18,778 nucleotides of DNA from Chitinophagaceae bacterium (GCA_025351145.1 JANXWM010000071.1:1-18778); one strand, 5' to 3'; counted from the first letter of the stretch, positions 8,295 through 15,950 are shown. Notes: a model not told the origin generated them from the letters alone. Made by a program: numbers and translations.

Positions 8295-8302
8295 CAAAAT
8301 TA
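8295..8302 (-). promoter_or_regulatory. Probable -7 box of a tsf promoter
   Basis: The reverse strand reads TAATTTTG here, an exact match to the Bacteroidota TAnnTTTG -7 consensus, followed by C. It lies about 48 bases upstream of the tsf start, giving a leader of roughly 40 nt. I could not find a convincing -33 TTG at the expected distance, so confidence is moderate. Confidence 0.5.
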
Positions 8303-8415
8303 TTTTGTTGCAGAAATGGTTGATGTTAATTAAATATCAATCACGGGTTAGGCAACATAAAATTTACAAGCACTTCTTTGTGGCGATCTTCGCTTTTGCT
8401 GCATTAAGTTATACA

Positions 8416-8472
8416 GTACAAGAGTGCGACGCAACGGATGCTTAATGGTATTATAAAAAGCTGGGTCAATAA
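8416..8472. repeat. Interspersed repeat, single arm (copy 3)
   Basis: A 57-base arm from the exact inner 19-mer GTACAAGAGTGCGACGCAA (8416-8434) to the outer tip AGCTGGGTCAATAA (8459-8472). No recognisable opposing arm was found on the tsf side, so this is a half copy between rpsB and tsf. Its outer tip overlaps the rpsB terminator stem. Confidence 0.85.
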
Positions 8473-8501
8473 TCACTTATTAATAATGACCATTGACCCA
8501 G
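8454..8501 (-). terminator. Probable intrinsic terminator of rpsB
   Basis: On the reverse strand CTGGGTCAAT (8501-8492) pairs exactly with ATTGACCCAG (8470-8461). Further partial pairing is possible inside the loop, and CTTTTTAT follows the stem. It starts 18 bases after the rpsB stop. The descending stem and the T-run are the outer tip of repeat copy 3. Confidence 0.7.
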
Positions 8502-8519
8502 TTATCAATAATTGCATTA

Positions 8520-9428
8520 TTACCTTCTTCCACCGCCGGGTCCGCTTCCACCAGCCTGTGGTCTGCGGCTTGCACCGCCAGGTACCCTGCGTTTAGGCTG
8601 GCCTGCACCGCCCGGGCCACCCGCACCACGTGAACGGCCGCCTCGTGCGGCCTCAGCTTCGGCTTCTGCCTGCAAGCGTGCTGCTTTCTTTTCCGATTCG
8701 TTATCTACTTCTTCTACATCTTCTTCTTTTGCTGCCTGGCGCTCTGCTGCACCTTCGGCAATAGCTGCTACGATATAGTTTGTAATGATGGCGATTGATT
8801 TTGTTGCATCGTCATTTGCAGGTATTGCAAAGTCAACTTTGTTAGGATCGCAATTGGTATCTACCATACCAAATGTTGTGATGCCCAAACGTTTTGCTTC
8901 GGCAAGAGCGATATGCTCGTGGCCTATATCAACCAAAAATAAAGCTGCGGGTAAACGGCCAAGTTGAGCAATACCGCCCAATACTTTTTCCATTTTTTCT
9001 TTATCACGGGTAAGCGTTAAACGCTCTTTCTTTGTTAAGCTTTCTGCGCTGCCATCATTCAGCATTTTTTCAATGCTCTGCATTTTCTTAACACTCTTGC
9101 GAACAGTATTGAAGTTGGTAAGCATACCACCCAACCAGCGTTCAGTAGCAAATGGCATATTTACTTTCATAGCGCATTCGCTTACGATTTCTTTAGCCTG
9201 TTTTTTGGTAGCTACAAACATGATCTTTTTACCGGCCTTTGCAATTTGTTTCAGCGCTGCAGAAGCTTCCTGCAAACCATCAACTGTTTTGTTAAGATCG
9301 ATAATGTGGATTCCTTTCTTTTCAGCGAAGATGTAAGGCAACATCTTTGGGTTCCACTTCTTTTTCAAGTGACCAAAGTGTACACCAGCATCGAGCAACT
9401 GTTGTTGTAAAGAAGTATTTTGTTCCAT
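8520..9428 (-). CDS. rpsB: 30S ribosomal protein S2 with Gly/Arg-rich C-terminal tail
   Basis: Small-subunit ribosomal protein. The S2 core is clear: LLDAGVHFGH (11-20), WNPKMLPYIF (25-34), HIIDLNKT (41-48), RWLGGMLTNF (97-106) and the segment around LFLVDIGHEHIALAEAKRL (163-181). I place the start at the ATG at 9426-9428, giving 302 residues, because an upstream in-frame ATG would add nine non-conserved residues (MGRLQIKNK). The core ends near residue 227. A glutamate/alanine-rich segment and then a low-complexity tail rich in Gly, Arg and Pro (about 262-302) follow, encoded by visibly GC-richer DNA than the rest of the gene. S2 is about 240 residues in E. coli, so this tail is an extension. 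It is the third gene of rplM-rpsI-rpsB. Confidence 0.96.
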   Translation of the reverse strand: MEQNTSLQQQLLDAGVHFGHLKKKWNPKMLPYIFAEKKGIHIIDLNKTVDGLQEASAALKQIAKAGKKIMFVATKKQAKEIVSECAMKVNMPFATERWLGGMLTNFNTVRKSVKKMQSIEKMLNDGSAESLTKKERLTLTRDKEKMEKVLGGIAQLGRLPAALFLVDIGHEHIALAEAKRLGITTFGMVDTNCDPNKVDFAIPANDDATKSIAIITNYIVAAIAEGAAERQAAKEEDVEEVDNESEKKAARLQAEAEAEAARGGRSRGAGGPGGAGQPKRRVPGGASRRPQAGGSGPGGGRR

Positions 9429-9443
9429 TTTATTTTTTATTTG

Positions 9444-9553
9444 AAGCCTCCCCAAACTCCTCCTGAAGGAGGGGCTTTTGAAAGCAATTATGTTTAAAAT
9501 ATCTTATTGTATTAAAAATAATGCTCTTCTCCCCTTTAGGGGATGGGGGCTTA
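9444..9553. repeat. Second intergenic repeat type with two small palindromes
   Basis: Lies between rpsI and rpsB. It begins AAGCCTCCCC (9444-9453) and ends GGGGGCTT just before/at the rpsI stop, forming an imperfect outer inverted repeat. Inside are two small palindromes: CCTCCTGAAGGAGG (9459-9472) and CCCCTTTAGGGG (9531-9542), separated by AT-rich sequence. The rpsI stop codon lies at the edge of the element. It is unrelated to the main 57-base-arm family. Confidence 0.65.
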
Positions 9554-9940
9554 ACGCTTGCTGAACTGGTAGCTTCTGCGTGCTTTTTTGTGACCGAATT
9601 TCTTACGTTCAACACCACGCGGATCACGTTTAAGTAAACCTGCCGCTTTAAGAACAGGGCGGTATTCAGGGTTTACCTCGAGCAATGCACGGGCAATACC
9701 CAGCATAGCTGCTTCGGCCTGTCCTTTAACACCACCGCCGGTTGCGTTGATCTTTACATCAAACTTATCGGTTGCTTCAATGGCTTTGAAAGGTGCAACC
9801 ACCTGGTTCTGGAGGTAAGCCAGTGAAAAATAAACTTTGTAATCTTTATCGTTTACAATGATCTTACCATCGCCTTTGCTGATGAACACACGGGTTACAG
9901 CTTCTTTACGACGGCCAACAGCATTTTTTTGCTTTTCCAT
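9551..9940 (-). CDS. rpsI: 30S ribosomal protein S9
   Basis: Ribosomal protein of 129 residues in the small-subunit head, whose C-terminal tail reaches the P-site tRNA. Signatures are GRRKEAVTRVF (9-19), GGGVKGQAEA (68-77), the KRDPRGVERKKFGHKKARR stretch near the end, and the universal C-terminal SKR. Length is normal. It follows rplM with 18 bases between, the usual rplM-rpsI pairing, and is separated from rpsB by a 122-base gap that carries a palindromic repeat. Confidence 0.97.
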   Translation of the reverse strand: MEKQKNAVGRRKEAVTRVFISKGDGKIIVNDKDYKVYFSLAYLQNQVVAPFKAIEATDKFDVKINATGGGVKGQAEAAMLGIARALLEVNPEYRPVLKAAGLLKRDPRGVERKKFGHKKARRSYQFSKR

Positions 9941-9958
9941 TATATAAATTTTGGAATT

Positions 9959-10402
9959 TTAGAATTTAAATTCTTTAGGTTGTTGTGCAGTATGCGGATG
10001 TTTGTCACCGGCATAAACAAACAGTTTCTTGTACATCTTACGGCCAAGGCGGTTTTTAGGAAGCATTCCTTTTACGGCTCTTTCCATCACCACTTCGGGG
10101 CGGCGCTTAATAAGGTCCTGCGCAGCTTCTTCTTTTTTACCACCCGGGAAACCAGAGTAGTTAATGTACTGTTTGTCGTGAAATTTATTACCTGTGAAAA
10201 GAACCTTTTCAGCATTGATAATAATCACGAAATCGCCACAATCTACGTGTGGTGTGTAATATGCTTTGTTCTTACCGCGAAGAACAGAAGCGATCTTAGA
10301 GCTAATGCGACCGACGGTTTGATTAGTACCGTCTACAACGTACCAGTTACGTTCTACGGTAGCCTCATTCGCATGTTTGGTTGTGAAATGTAATTTACTC
10401 AT
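9959..10402 (-). CDS. rplM: 50S ribosomal protein L13
   Basis: Large-subunit assembly protein of 147 residues. The L13 fold is recognisable from RNWYVVDGTNQTVGRISSKI (18-37), the RGKNKAYYTPHVDCGDFVIIINA region (42-64), and KGMLPKNRLGRKMYKKLFVYAGDKHPH (111-137). It is the first gene of the reverse ribosomal block and has a promoter-like sequence about 53 bases upstream. The C-terminus AQQPKEFKF is typical of Bacteroidota L13 proteins in my experience. Confidence 0.97.
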   Translation of the reverse strand: MSKLHFTTKHANEATVERNWYVVDGTNQTVGRISSKIASVLRGKNKAYYTPHVDCGDFVIIINAEKVLFTGNKFHDKQYINYSGFPGGKKEEAAQDLIKRRPEVVMERAVKGMLPKNRLGRKMYKKLFVYAGDKHPHTAQQPKEFKF

Positions 10403-10454
10403 CTTAATTTGTTTTAATTATTCCGGCGCTATCCCGCCAGATTTAAATGGGCAG

Positions 10455-10485
10455 CAAAGGTGCAGGCATGCATTTACACCACCAA
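10455..10485 (-). promoter_or_regulatory. Probable promoter of rplM-rpsI-rpsB
   Basis: The reverse strand carries CACCTTTG (10462-10455), one base off the TAnnTTTG -7 consensus and followed by C as often seen, with TTG (10485-10483) 20 bases upstream as a -33 element. The predicted transcript would have a leader of roughly 45 nt before the rplM ATG. Confidence 0.55.
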
Positions 10486-10567
10486 GTATTTTATAAACTA
10501 TTTTTATTGAACCCTTGTAACAAGTTGATTTTCAATAAAAATTTTGCTGTTATTTTTATTTGTATAG

Positions 10568-10780
10568 GTGAAACCAGCGTCAGGATTGCTATTTGGCGTT
10601 CCGTGTGTCACTCATTTGTACGACTGGCAAGGGTTTCAGCAGTGTGTAGATCGCGAAGTTTTTGGAAAAAACACTTTCTTGCAAATGAGGTTCTGGCTGT
10701 TGAAAGCTGAATAAAGTTACAGTAGTACAAGTGTGCGACGCAAGAGAAGCTTCATTTATATTCTTTTGTCAGGCCCAAAA
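10568..10780. repeat. Interspersed inverted-arm repeat, copy 4 (left arm decayed)
   Basis: This fills most of the 382-base gap between the rplM start and the TPR gene stop; the rest of the gap holds the rplM promoter region. The right arm starts with GTACAAGTGTGCGACGCAA (10725-10743), one mismatch from the main 19-mer, and ends near GTCAGGCCCAAAAA. The left arm is degraded but alignable: TGAAACCAGCGTCAGG from 10569 and then GTGTGTCACTCATTTGTAC near 10603-10621. The centre contains GGCTGTTGAAAGCTG (10695-10709), identical to copy 2. Confidence 0.75.
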
Positions 10781-10784
10781 AAAA

Positions 10785-12536
10785 CTAAAAAACGGAGGTG
10801 GTAATTTTGATATCGCTTCTTTCAAAAGCCTTTACTGCGAGGGCTTGTGTAGCTGTGGCTTCTGCTTTTTTGCCTTGCTTCGTTAATGCTGTGGCAAGAC
10901 CGGTTAAAGACCATCCATTGTGCGGGTTTACTTTTAAATCTTCACGGTATGCCTGCTCTGCCTGTTTAAAATTTGCGGCTTTTAAATATACATTGCCAAG
11001 ATATTGGCGAACGGGATGCACCCAGTCTTTGGGTTCATTGTACAGCATATTATCTTCCTGGTCACGGGCATCCTGCAGGATATCTATGGCCCCATCCAGA
11101 TCATTATTCTCTTCGGCTATAACGCCCTGCAGTAATTTTTCTGCAACCCGTGCACCTGCAATTCCGGGGTTAAATGCAGCGGGATGATCCTGTAGCCCCG
11201 GGTTGTTCATTGCAATGCGGATTGAATCTAATTCTGCATTTGCTTTTTGGAGCTCGTGTTTGCGGGCATAAGCCAGACCTCTTCCATAATGCCAGATAAG
11301 ATTCGCATAAACATAAGCTTCCGGTAAGGAACGAGTGTTAAGAATCTCATCCCATTTGCCGAAACGTATCAACGTAAAATATGGAGTCATGTAAATATAT
11401 TGGAGACTTATACCATCGTATCCCGGCGCTTTCATAAAAGTACTGTCAAAGCTTTTTTTGCAGTCGTTCGATAATTTTAAAGATGCCGGATATTCTCCAT
11501 CCATATTGGCACAGGTGGCCTGCATGTGCAGGTTATGCATAAGATAAAGGAAAGCACCACCAGCTACAGGTTTATATTTATTTAAGGAAGTATAATAACT
11601 TTTTACGGCCTGTTCATTTACATCCATTCCTTCTTTATAATAACCGCTTCTGATGTATATATGCGAGGGCATATGCACAACATGCGATACACCGGGCATA
11701 AGCTCAGGCAGCTGTTTTGCAACGGCCAACCCTTTTTCCGGATGATCAGAACCTTCAATGGCGTGAATATAATAATGGCTTGCGCCTGGATGCCTGGGAT
11801 GTTTTTTTAATAAGGCTTCCAGCGTATTTACAATTTCGGGTGTCCAGGTTTTTGGCTTGCCGTATTTGTCGTATAAATCCCATGGATGCTGCACCATAAG
11901 GGCGTCTGCATATAAAGCAGCGGCATCTGCATTAGCAGCAAATTGCAGATGCACTTTTTTCATAGCATCTCCATAAAGCTGGTTGAGATATTCCCTTGTT
12001 TGAGTAGTATCTTCAGTATAACGCACCTGCATGGCACCTATCAAAGCTTTTTCAATCGCAGTTGAATTACCACTTAATTCTTTTGCTTTTTGTATTGCCG
12101 CTAATGCATCTGGAGATGCTGCATAACCAAGATCGTTTATGTTTGGTCCATAAGCCAGCGCCTTGCCCCAGTAACCCATTGCAAAATTGGGATCAAACTG
12201 TGTGGCTTTATCAAACGATGCCAGCGATTCAATAATATGAAAACCATAATACATATTAATGCCCTGCTCAAAGTAAATATGGGCACTGTCGTTAGTAGTG
12301 GTTACAGGCATTTTGTAGTGTCCCCAACCTTCGAGAAGAGGAATGCTGTTGGCAGTATCTTCTACATCGAAAAGTGTTATATCAGGACTACAGCCGAAAG
12401 CAAACTGTTGTTTATAGAACAGTGCTTTTTGCTTTGCAGCTTCTGCAGATGTATTTTTTGCTGCTGTATTTTTTGAATTAACGTACGCAGCAGACATTAT
12501 TAAGATTGCCAGAATTACAAGCAGAATAGTTTTCAT
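10785..12536 (-). CDS. Exported TPR-containing protein
   Basis: Protein of 583 residues with an N-terminal signal or anchor helix (about 3-19) and no lipobox, so probably periplasmic or membrane-tethered. It has helical-repeat character throughout. Recognisable tetratricopeptide-like units include AHIYFEQGINMYYGFHIIESLASFDKA around 85-111 and the C-terminal repeats around 515-575 (YLGNVYLKAANFKQAEQAY, GLATALTKQGKKAEA). The middle holds histidine-rich conserved-looking segments HPRHPGASHYYIHAIE (246-261), HMPSHIYIRSGYY (288-300) and HNLHM (334-338). No enzyme family is assigned with confidence. It follows the TIM-barrel gene by 38 bases on the same strand, so the two are probably one transcript. 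The 3' end abuts repeat copy 4. Confidence 0.87.
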   Translation of the reverse strand: MKTILLVILAILIMSAAYVNSKNTAAKNTSAEAAKQKALFYKQQFAFGCSPDITLFDVEDTANSIPLLEGWGHYKMPVTTTNDSAHIYFEQGINMYYGFHIIESLASFDKATQFDPNFAMGYWGKALAYGPNINDLGYAASPDALAAIQKAKELSGNSTAIEKALIGAMQVRYTEDTTQTREYLNQLYGDAMKKVHLQFAANADAAALYADALMVQHPWDLYDKYGKPKTWTPEIVNTLEALLKKHPRHPGASHYYIHAIEGSDHPEKGLAVAKQLPELMPGVSHVVHMPSHIYIRSGYYKEGMDVNEQAVKSYYTSLNKYKPVAGGAFLYLMHNLHMQATCANMDGEYPASLKLSNDCKKSFDSTFMKAPGYDGISLQYIYMTPYFTLIRFGKWDEILNTRSLPEAYVYANLIWHYGRGLAYARKHELQKANAELDSIRIAMNNPGLQDHPAAFNPGIAGARVAEKLLQGVIAEENNDLDGAIDILQDARDQEDNMLYNEPKDWVHPVRQYLGNVYLKAANFKQAEQAYREDLKVNPHNGWSLTGLATALTKQGKKAEATATQALAVKAFERSDIKITTSVF

Positions 12537-12574
12537 GACGGTTGATTAAAAGGGTAAAGCCTAAGTTTAATTTT

Positions 12575-13423
12575 TTATTTAACCGGCAGCGTTTTTAAAT
12601 ACGCCAGGCTTTGCGGTACCTGCTCCACAGAACGGGACGATTCATCTTCAATAAAATAATGTTCAACACCGGCTTTTTTTGCTGCTTTCATAATGGCTGC
12701 AATGCCCACATCGCCGCTGCCAAGCACCACATTGCTTTCTACATCTGCATTGCCATCAAGGTTGCCGGGTGTTCCCGGTTTACGGTCTTTTAAATGCATA
12801 AGTAAAAAGCGGTGAGGGTATTTTTCCAGCAATGCAACCGGATCCTGGCCGGGGTGTTTCATCCAGAAAACATCCATCTCAAAATTTACATATTTAGGGT
12901 TGAGTTCTTTCATTAAGTAATCAAATAAATTACTGTCGCCATAAGGCCTGAATTCGTATCCATGCGCATGATAGCAAAACTTAATGCCATTTGCTGCAAG
13001 CAGTTTGCCGGCAGTATTAAAAACTTCAACGGCCTTTTTTGCATCGTCAATCGTAAATTCTTTTGCATGAGGTACCCAGGCGCACATTACATATTTGGCC
13101 CCGTATTTTTTTGCTTCATCAACAGCCTTTTGCGGGTCTTTTGCAAGCTCGTCAAAATCTGCGCCTACGCTTATTATTTTAAGCCCGTTCTTCTTCAGCA
13201 TTTCTTTAAACTCAGCATCGGGCAAACCATAACTGCCGCCACCCTCTACTTCTTTAATCCCCATTTTGGCAATCAGTTGCAAAGTGCCGGGCACATCTTT
13301 TTTAAACTGTTCGCGAAAAGTATAAAACTGCACACCAATTTCCTGCGAAAATGCAGACGTGCCCATCAGCAGCACCATAAAGAATATTAATTTTTTTATT
13401 CCAGGCATATCAATCGTTTTCAT
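12575..13423 (-). CDS. Exported sugar phosphate isomerase/epimerase-like TIM barrel
   Basis: Protein of 282 residues of the xylose isomerase-like TIM-barrel superfamily with a signal peptide (hydrophobic 10-22, likely cleaved at AFS|Q, about residue 26). Candidate metal and catalytic residues are visible: the YHAHGYEF segment (151-158), NFEMDVFWM (180-188), LLMHLKDRK (207-215) and FIEDES (257-262). These match the Glu/Asp/His/Glu metal-site pattern of the family. Exported members are common in Bacteroidota and are usually annotated only generically; the substrate is unknown. The start could also be the ATG five codons later, which gives a more compact signal peptide. The gene is followed by the TPR gene after 38 bases. 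Repeat copy 5 lies upstream of its start. Confidence 0.88.
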   Translation of the reverse strand: MKTIDMPGIKKLIFFMVLLMGTSAFSQEIGVQFYTFREQFKKDVPGTLQLIAKMGIKEVEGGGSYGLPDAEFKEMLKKNGLKIISVGADFDELAKDPQKAVDEAKKYGAKYVMCAWVPHAKEFTIDDAKKAVEVFNTAGKLLAANGIKFCYHAHGYEFRPYGDSNLFDYLMKELNPKYVNFEMDVFWMKHPGQDPVALLEKYPHRFLLMHLKDRKPGTPGNLDGNADVESNVVLGSGDVGIAAIMKAAKKAGVEHYFIEDESSRSVEQVPQSLAYLKTLPVK

Positions 13424-13481
13424 TGTAAAAATATTTGCAGAAAGATAGGTCTTATTTGTAAATATTTTTATGCTGTTTATT

Positions 13482-13668
13482 TTTTTGAACCAGGCTTTTG
13501 AAGTTCTATGAAACTTTACTTGCGTCGCACTCTTGTACGTTCGGTTCTTTACGGGGCTTTGGGCGGCGGTGGTTAGCTGTTAGTGCAGCCAAAAGCTTAT
13601 TAGTGTTATAAAGTACAAGAGTGCGACGCAACAGTTGATGCTATGAAAACCTCATGCCGGCTTCAAAA
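13482..13668. repeat. Interspersed inverted-arm repeat, copy 5 (best preserved)
   Basis: A near-intact copy between the TIM-barrel gene start and the acylase gene stop. The left arm is 13482-13538 (TTTTTGAACCAGGCTT to the exact 19-mer at 13520-13538). The right arm is 13613-13668 (exact reverse-complement 19-mer at 13613-13631, ending GCCGGCTTCAAAA). The centre is only 74 bases. Both arms are about 57 bases and the two 19-mers are perfectly complementary, so the transcript could fold into a long hairpin. The outer tips would place A-rich rather than T-rich sequence after the stem, which does not fit an intrinsic terminator. Confidence 0.92.
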
Positions 13669-13679
13669 TATTGTTTTGC

Positions 13680-15869
13680 CTACTCGCCGGGATGATATGT
13701 TTTTTCTGCATGTTTAAGTACATCTTCTTTATAAAACAACACATCTTTAAATTTTCCTTGCGTGTACATTAAAGCTTGGTCGCTGAAGTGAGGAGAGGCC
13801 GGGTTACCGCTTTCGCCACCAGCCAGCAACGACTTTGCTTTTATCTTTTTACCAAACTCTACGGCGCAGATAAAACTGTTGCCATTAATGCCATAACGCT
13901 TGTTTGTGCCGGGATAATAACGGCTTGTATAAGAAGGCAACTGCCCCCATGCCGAGGAAGCAAAGCCAACCGGTAAACTTGGCTTGCTGTCATTATACTG
14001 CTGGTCAATATCGCCGGATATTCTTTGAAAGCGGTTGATGCTACCCCAGGCTGTTTGCCATGTACCGTATTTATTTTCCATTTCATTAATTGCTTCTGAT
14101 AATGGCTGCAGTAAATCTTTTGCCGTTGCTGATGAAGCAAATCTTTCTGTTCTTTCTACCTGGTCTATATCTTCATAATCTTCAGTACTGCTTAATATTT
14201 TGGGTAATAATTTTTGCCCCCACTCAATCGCCAAAGCTGTGGCTACAGAGTTTTCGGATGTATGCAAATCCCAGTTCTTTAAAGTTAAAACAGCCTCAAC
14301 AAGCTGACCATATAAAGGATCATTTTTCTGAACAGTTTTATCGAATGCATTTACCAATGCAGGGATCAGTTTTTCGAACGCGGCGAGATAAGTATCGTAG
14401 CCCGCGGCGATTACTTTGTCGAGTGTATAATTGTTCCCTTTACTCAAGACACGCACAGCATCTATACCGCGAAAGTTTTCACCATCAGGTGCCATGTATG
14501 CCGGGTAATTTTCTTTTTTGGGACTGTTGCTTCCTGCTGCTGTAAAAGGTGTTGAGTTGCAGTTTTGCAACCATCCATTTGCCGGGTTGTAAATATGAAT
14601 GGTTTCATCAACGGTATGCAAACCTTTCCATTCTGTTGCTGAAGTGGTGCCGTCAACGGGCTTACTCCAGTCAATATTTTTATCACGCACAGGCATAAAA
14701 TTTCCGTGCCAGTAAGCAATATTTCCTTCGGCATCTGCATACACTGTATTGTTACTGGTGTTGGCACGTATATCCATGTTTTTTTTGAACGATGCAAAGC
14801 TGTTGCTCTTTGTGCGTTGCCAGCTTTGTATCAATCCATCCGTCGAACGGTTATTGGCTTTCATACTCAGCCACTCACCGTTTCGTTTGGTCATAATTGG
14901 GCCGTGGCCTGTAAAGTATGCAGTGATCGTTTTTGATTCAGGTTTATTATCAACTTTATAATTCAAAACAATCTTTCGTTCTTTTAAAGGTTTTAAAACT
15001 TTATTGTATTCATAAAAAAGTTCGTTGTTTTTCTTACTGATCTTTTCTATATAGAGGTCTGCAATATCAACAGCACTTGAAGTGTGCATCCAGCCGCAGT
15101 GTTCGTTAAATCCCTGGTAAATAAAAAACTGTCCCCATGTAATAGCGCCATAAACATTGAGGCCTTCATCGCTTGCCATCTGTACCTCTGGACGGAAATA
15201 AAAAGTGACATGTGGGTTAATATAAAGTATTGCATTATGAGATTCTGTGATTGAAGGTGCAAATGCAAAACCATTAGAACCGGTAAGGTCTTCATCATTC
15301 GAAAGTTGTTTTTTTATTGCGCCAACTGGCTCATTGCTTCCTGTATAAAAATTGCCCAGCTCTTCTGGCGTAATATCCGCCGTGTTTATAGCGCCAATGC
15401 TTCCATCTGTCCACAACAAAGGATACCATGGTTCAAAGTGCTGCAATAAAGCTGGCTTTACAAAAGGATTTTTATAGAGGTAATAATTCACGCCATCTGC
15501 AAAGGCATTTAATAGTTTCTTTAACCATGGTGCGCTGTTTTTGTAATCCGTTATGGCGTCAGCAGAATCTATCATCATTCTTATCAGCAGGTCGTTGTAT
15601 AATTCTGGTTCGCCTTTCACTTCCGCCATTCGGCCAAGCTTTTCAATATAATTCATTTCAACACGTTTAAAATCGTCTTCGCATTGAGCGTACAGTAAGC
15701 CAAAAACTGCGTCCGCATCTGTTTTTCCATAGATATGCGGAATGCCCCAATTGTCGCGTATAATGCTTACCTGCTTTGCCTGAAGTTGATAGCGGCTTAT
15801 TTCCGCCTTGGTAAAATGCTGTGCAAAAAGTTGCACGGGAAAAAGGAGGATAACGATTATTTTTTTCAT
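13680..15869 (-). CDS. Penicillin acylase family (Ntn hydrolase) amidase
   Basis: Exported N-terminal nucleophile hydrolase of 729 residues. A signal peptide spans about 1-16 (cleavage after LFA, before Q). The alpha-chain part includes SIIRDNWGIPHIYGKTDADAVFGLLYAQ (35-62), typical of the family. The autoprocessing site and nucleophile are in LTGSNGFAFAP (195-205), with Ser198 expected to become the beta-chain N-terminus. INPHVTFYFRPE (217-228) contains the conserved histidine near the active site. Later segments (IYQGFNEHCGWMHTSSAVDIADLY; HGNFMPVRD) also fit. Substrates in the family include beta-lactams, acyl-homoserine lactones and other N-acyl compounds; none can be chosen from sequence. 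A repeat arm lies 14 bases upstream of the start. Confidence 0.93.
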   Translation of the reverse strand: MKKIIVILLFPVQLFAQHFTKAEISRYQLQAKQVSIIRDNWGIPHIYGKTDADAVFGLLYAQCEDDFKRVEMNYIEKLGRMAEVKGEPELYNDLLIRMMIDSADAITDYKNSAPWLKKLLNAFADGVNYYLYKNPFVKPALLQHFEPWYPLLWTDGSIGAINTADITPEELGNFYTGSNEPVGAIKKQLSNDEDLTGSNGFAFAPSITESHNAILYINPHVTFYFRPEVQMASDEGLNVYGAITWGQFFIYQGFNEHCGWMHTSSAVDIADLYIEKISKKNNELFYEYNKVLKPLKERKIVLNYKVDNKPESKTITAYFTGHGPIMTKRNGEWLSMKANNRSTDGLIQSWQRTKSNSFASFKKNMDIRANTSNNTVYADAEGNIAYWHGNFMPVRDKNIDWSKPVDGTTSATEWKGLHTVDETIHIYNPANGWLQNCNSTPFTAAGSNSPKKENYPAYMAPDGENFRGIDAVRVLSKGNNYTLDKVIAAGYDTYLAAFEKLIPALVNAFDKTVQKNDPLYGQLVEAVLTLKNWDLHTSENSVATALAIEWGQKLLPKILSSTEDYEDIDQVERTERFASSATAKDLLQPLSEAINEMENKYGTWQTAWGSINRFQRISGDIDQQYNDSKPSLPVGFASSAWGQLPSYTSRYYPGTNKRYGINGNSFICAVEFGKKIKAKSLLAGGESGNPASPHFSDQALMYTQGKFKDVLFYKEDVLKHAEKTYHPGE

Positions 15870-15883
15870 ATTCTGTTATAAGT

Positions 15884-15940
15884 TTTATGAACCCGGCTAT
15901 CAATTTTTATGGCATCGCCTCTTGCGTCGCACACTTGTAC
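15884..15940. repeat. Interspersed repeat arm, copy 6 left
   Basis: A 57-base arm from TTTATGAACCCGGCT to the one-mismatch 19-mer TTGCGTCGCACACTTGTAC (15922-15940), between the acylase start and the phosphopantetheinyl transferase stop. It faces the arm at 16741-16797 on the other side of the transferase gene. Confidence 0.88.
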
Positions 15941-15950
15941 ATTCTGAATT

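Noticed and set aside
8512..8778. Forward Pro/Ala-rich frame opposite rpsB
   Set aside because: Caused by the GC-rich Gly/Arg tail of S2 read in antisense; no independent support.
9430..9627. Reverse 65-codon frame across the rpsI-rpsB gap
   Set aside because: Overlaps rpsI in another frame and runs through the intergenic palindromic repeat.
13482..13668. Repeat copy 5 as a standard intrinsic terminator for the acylase gene
   Set aside because: The predicted long hairpin is followed by A-rich rather than U-rich sequence in either direction.
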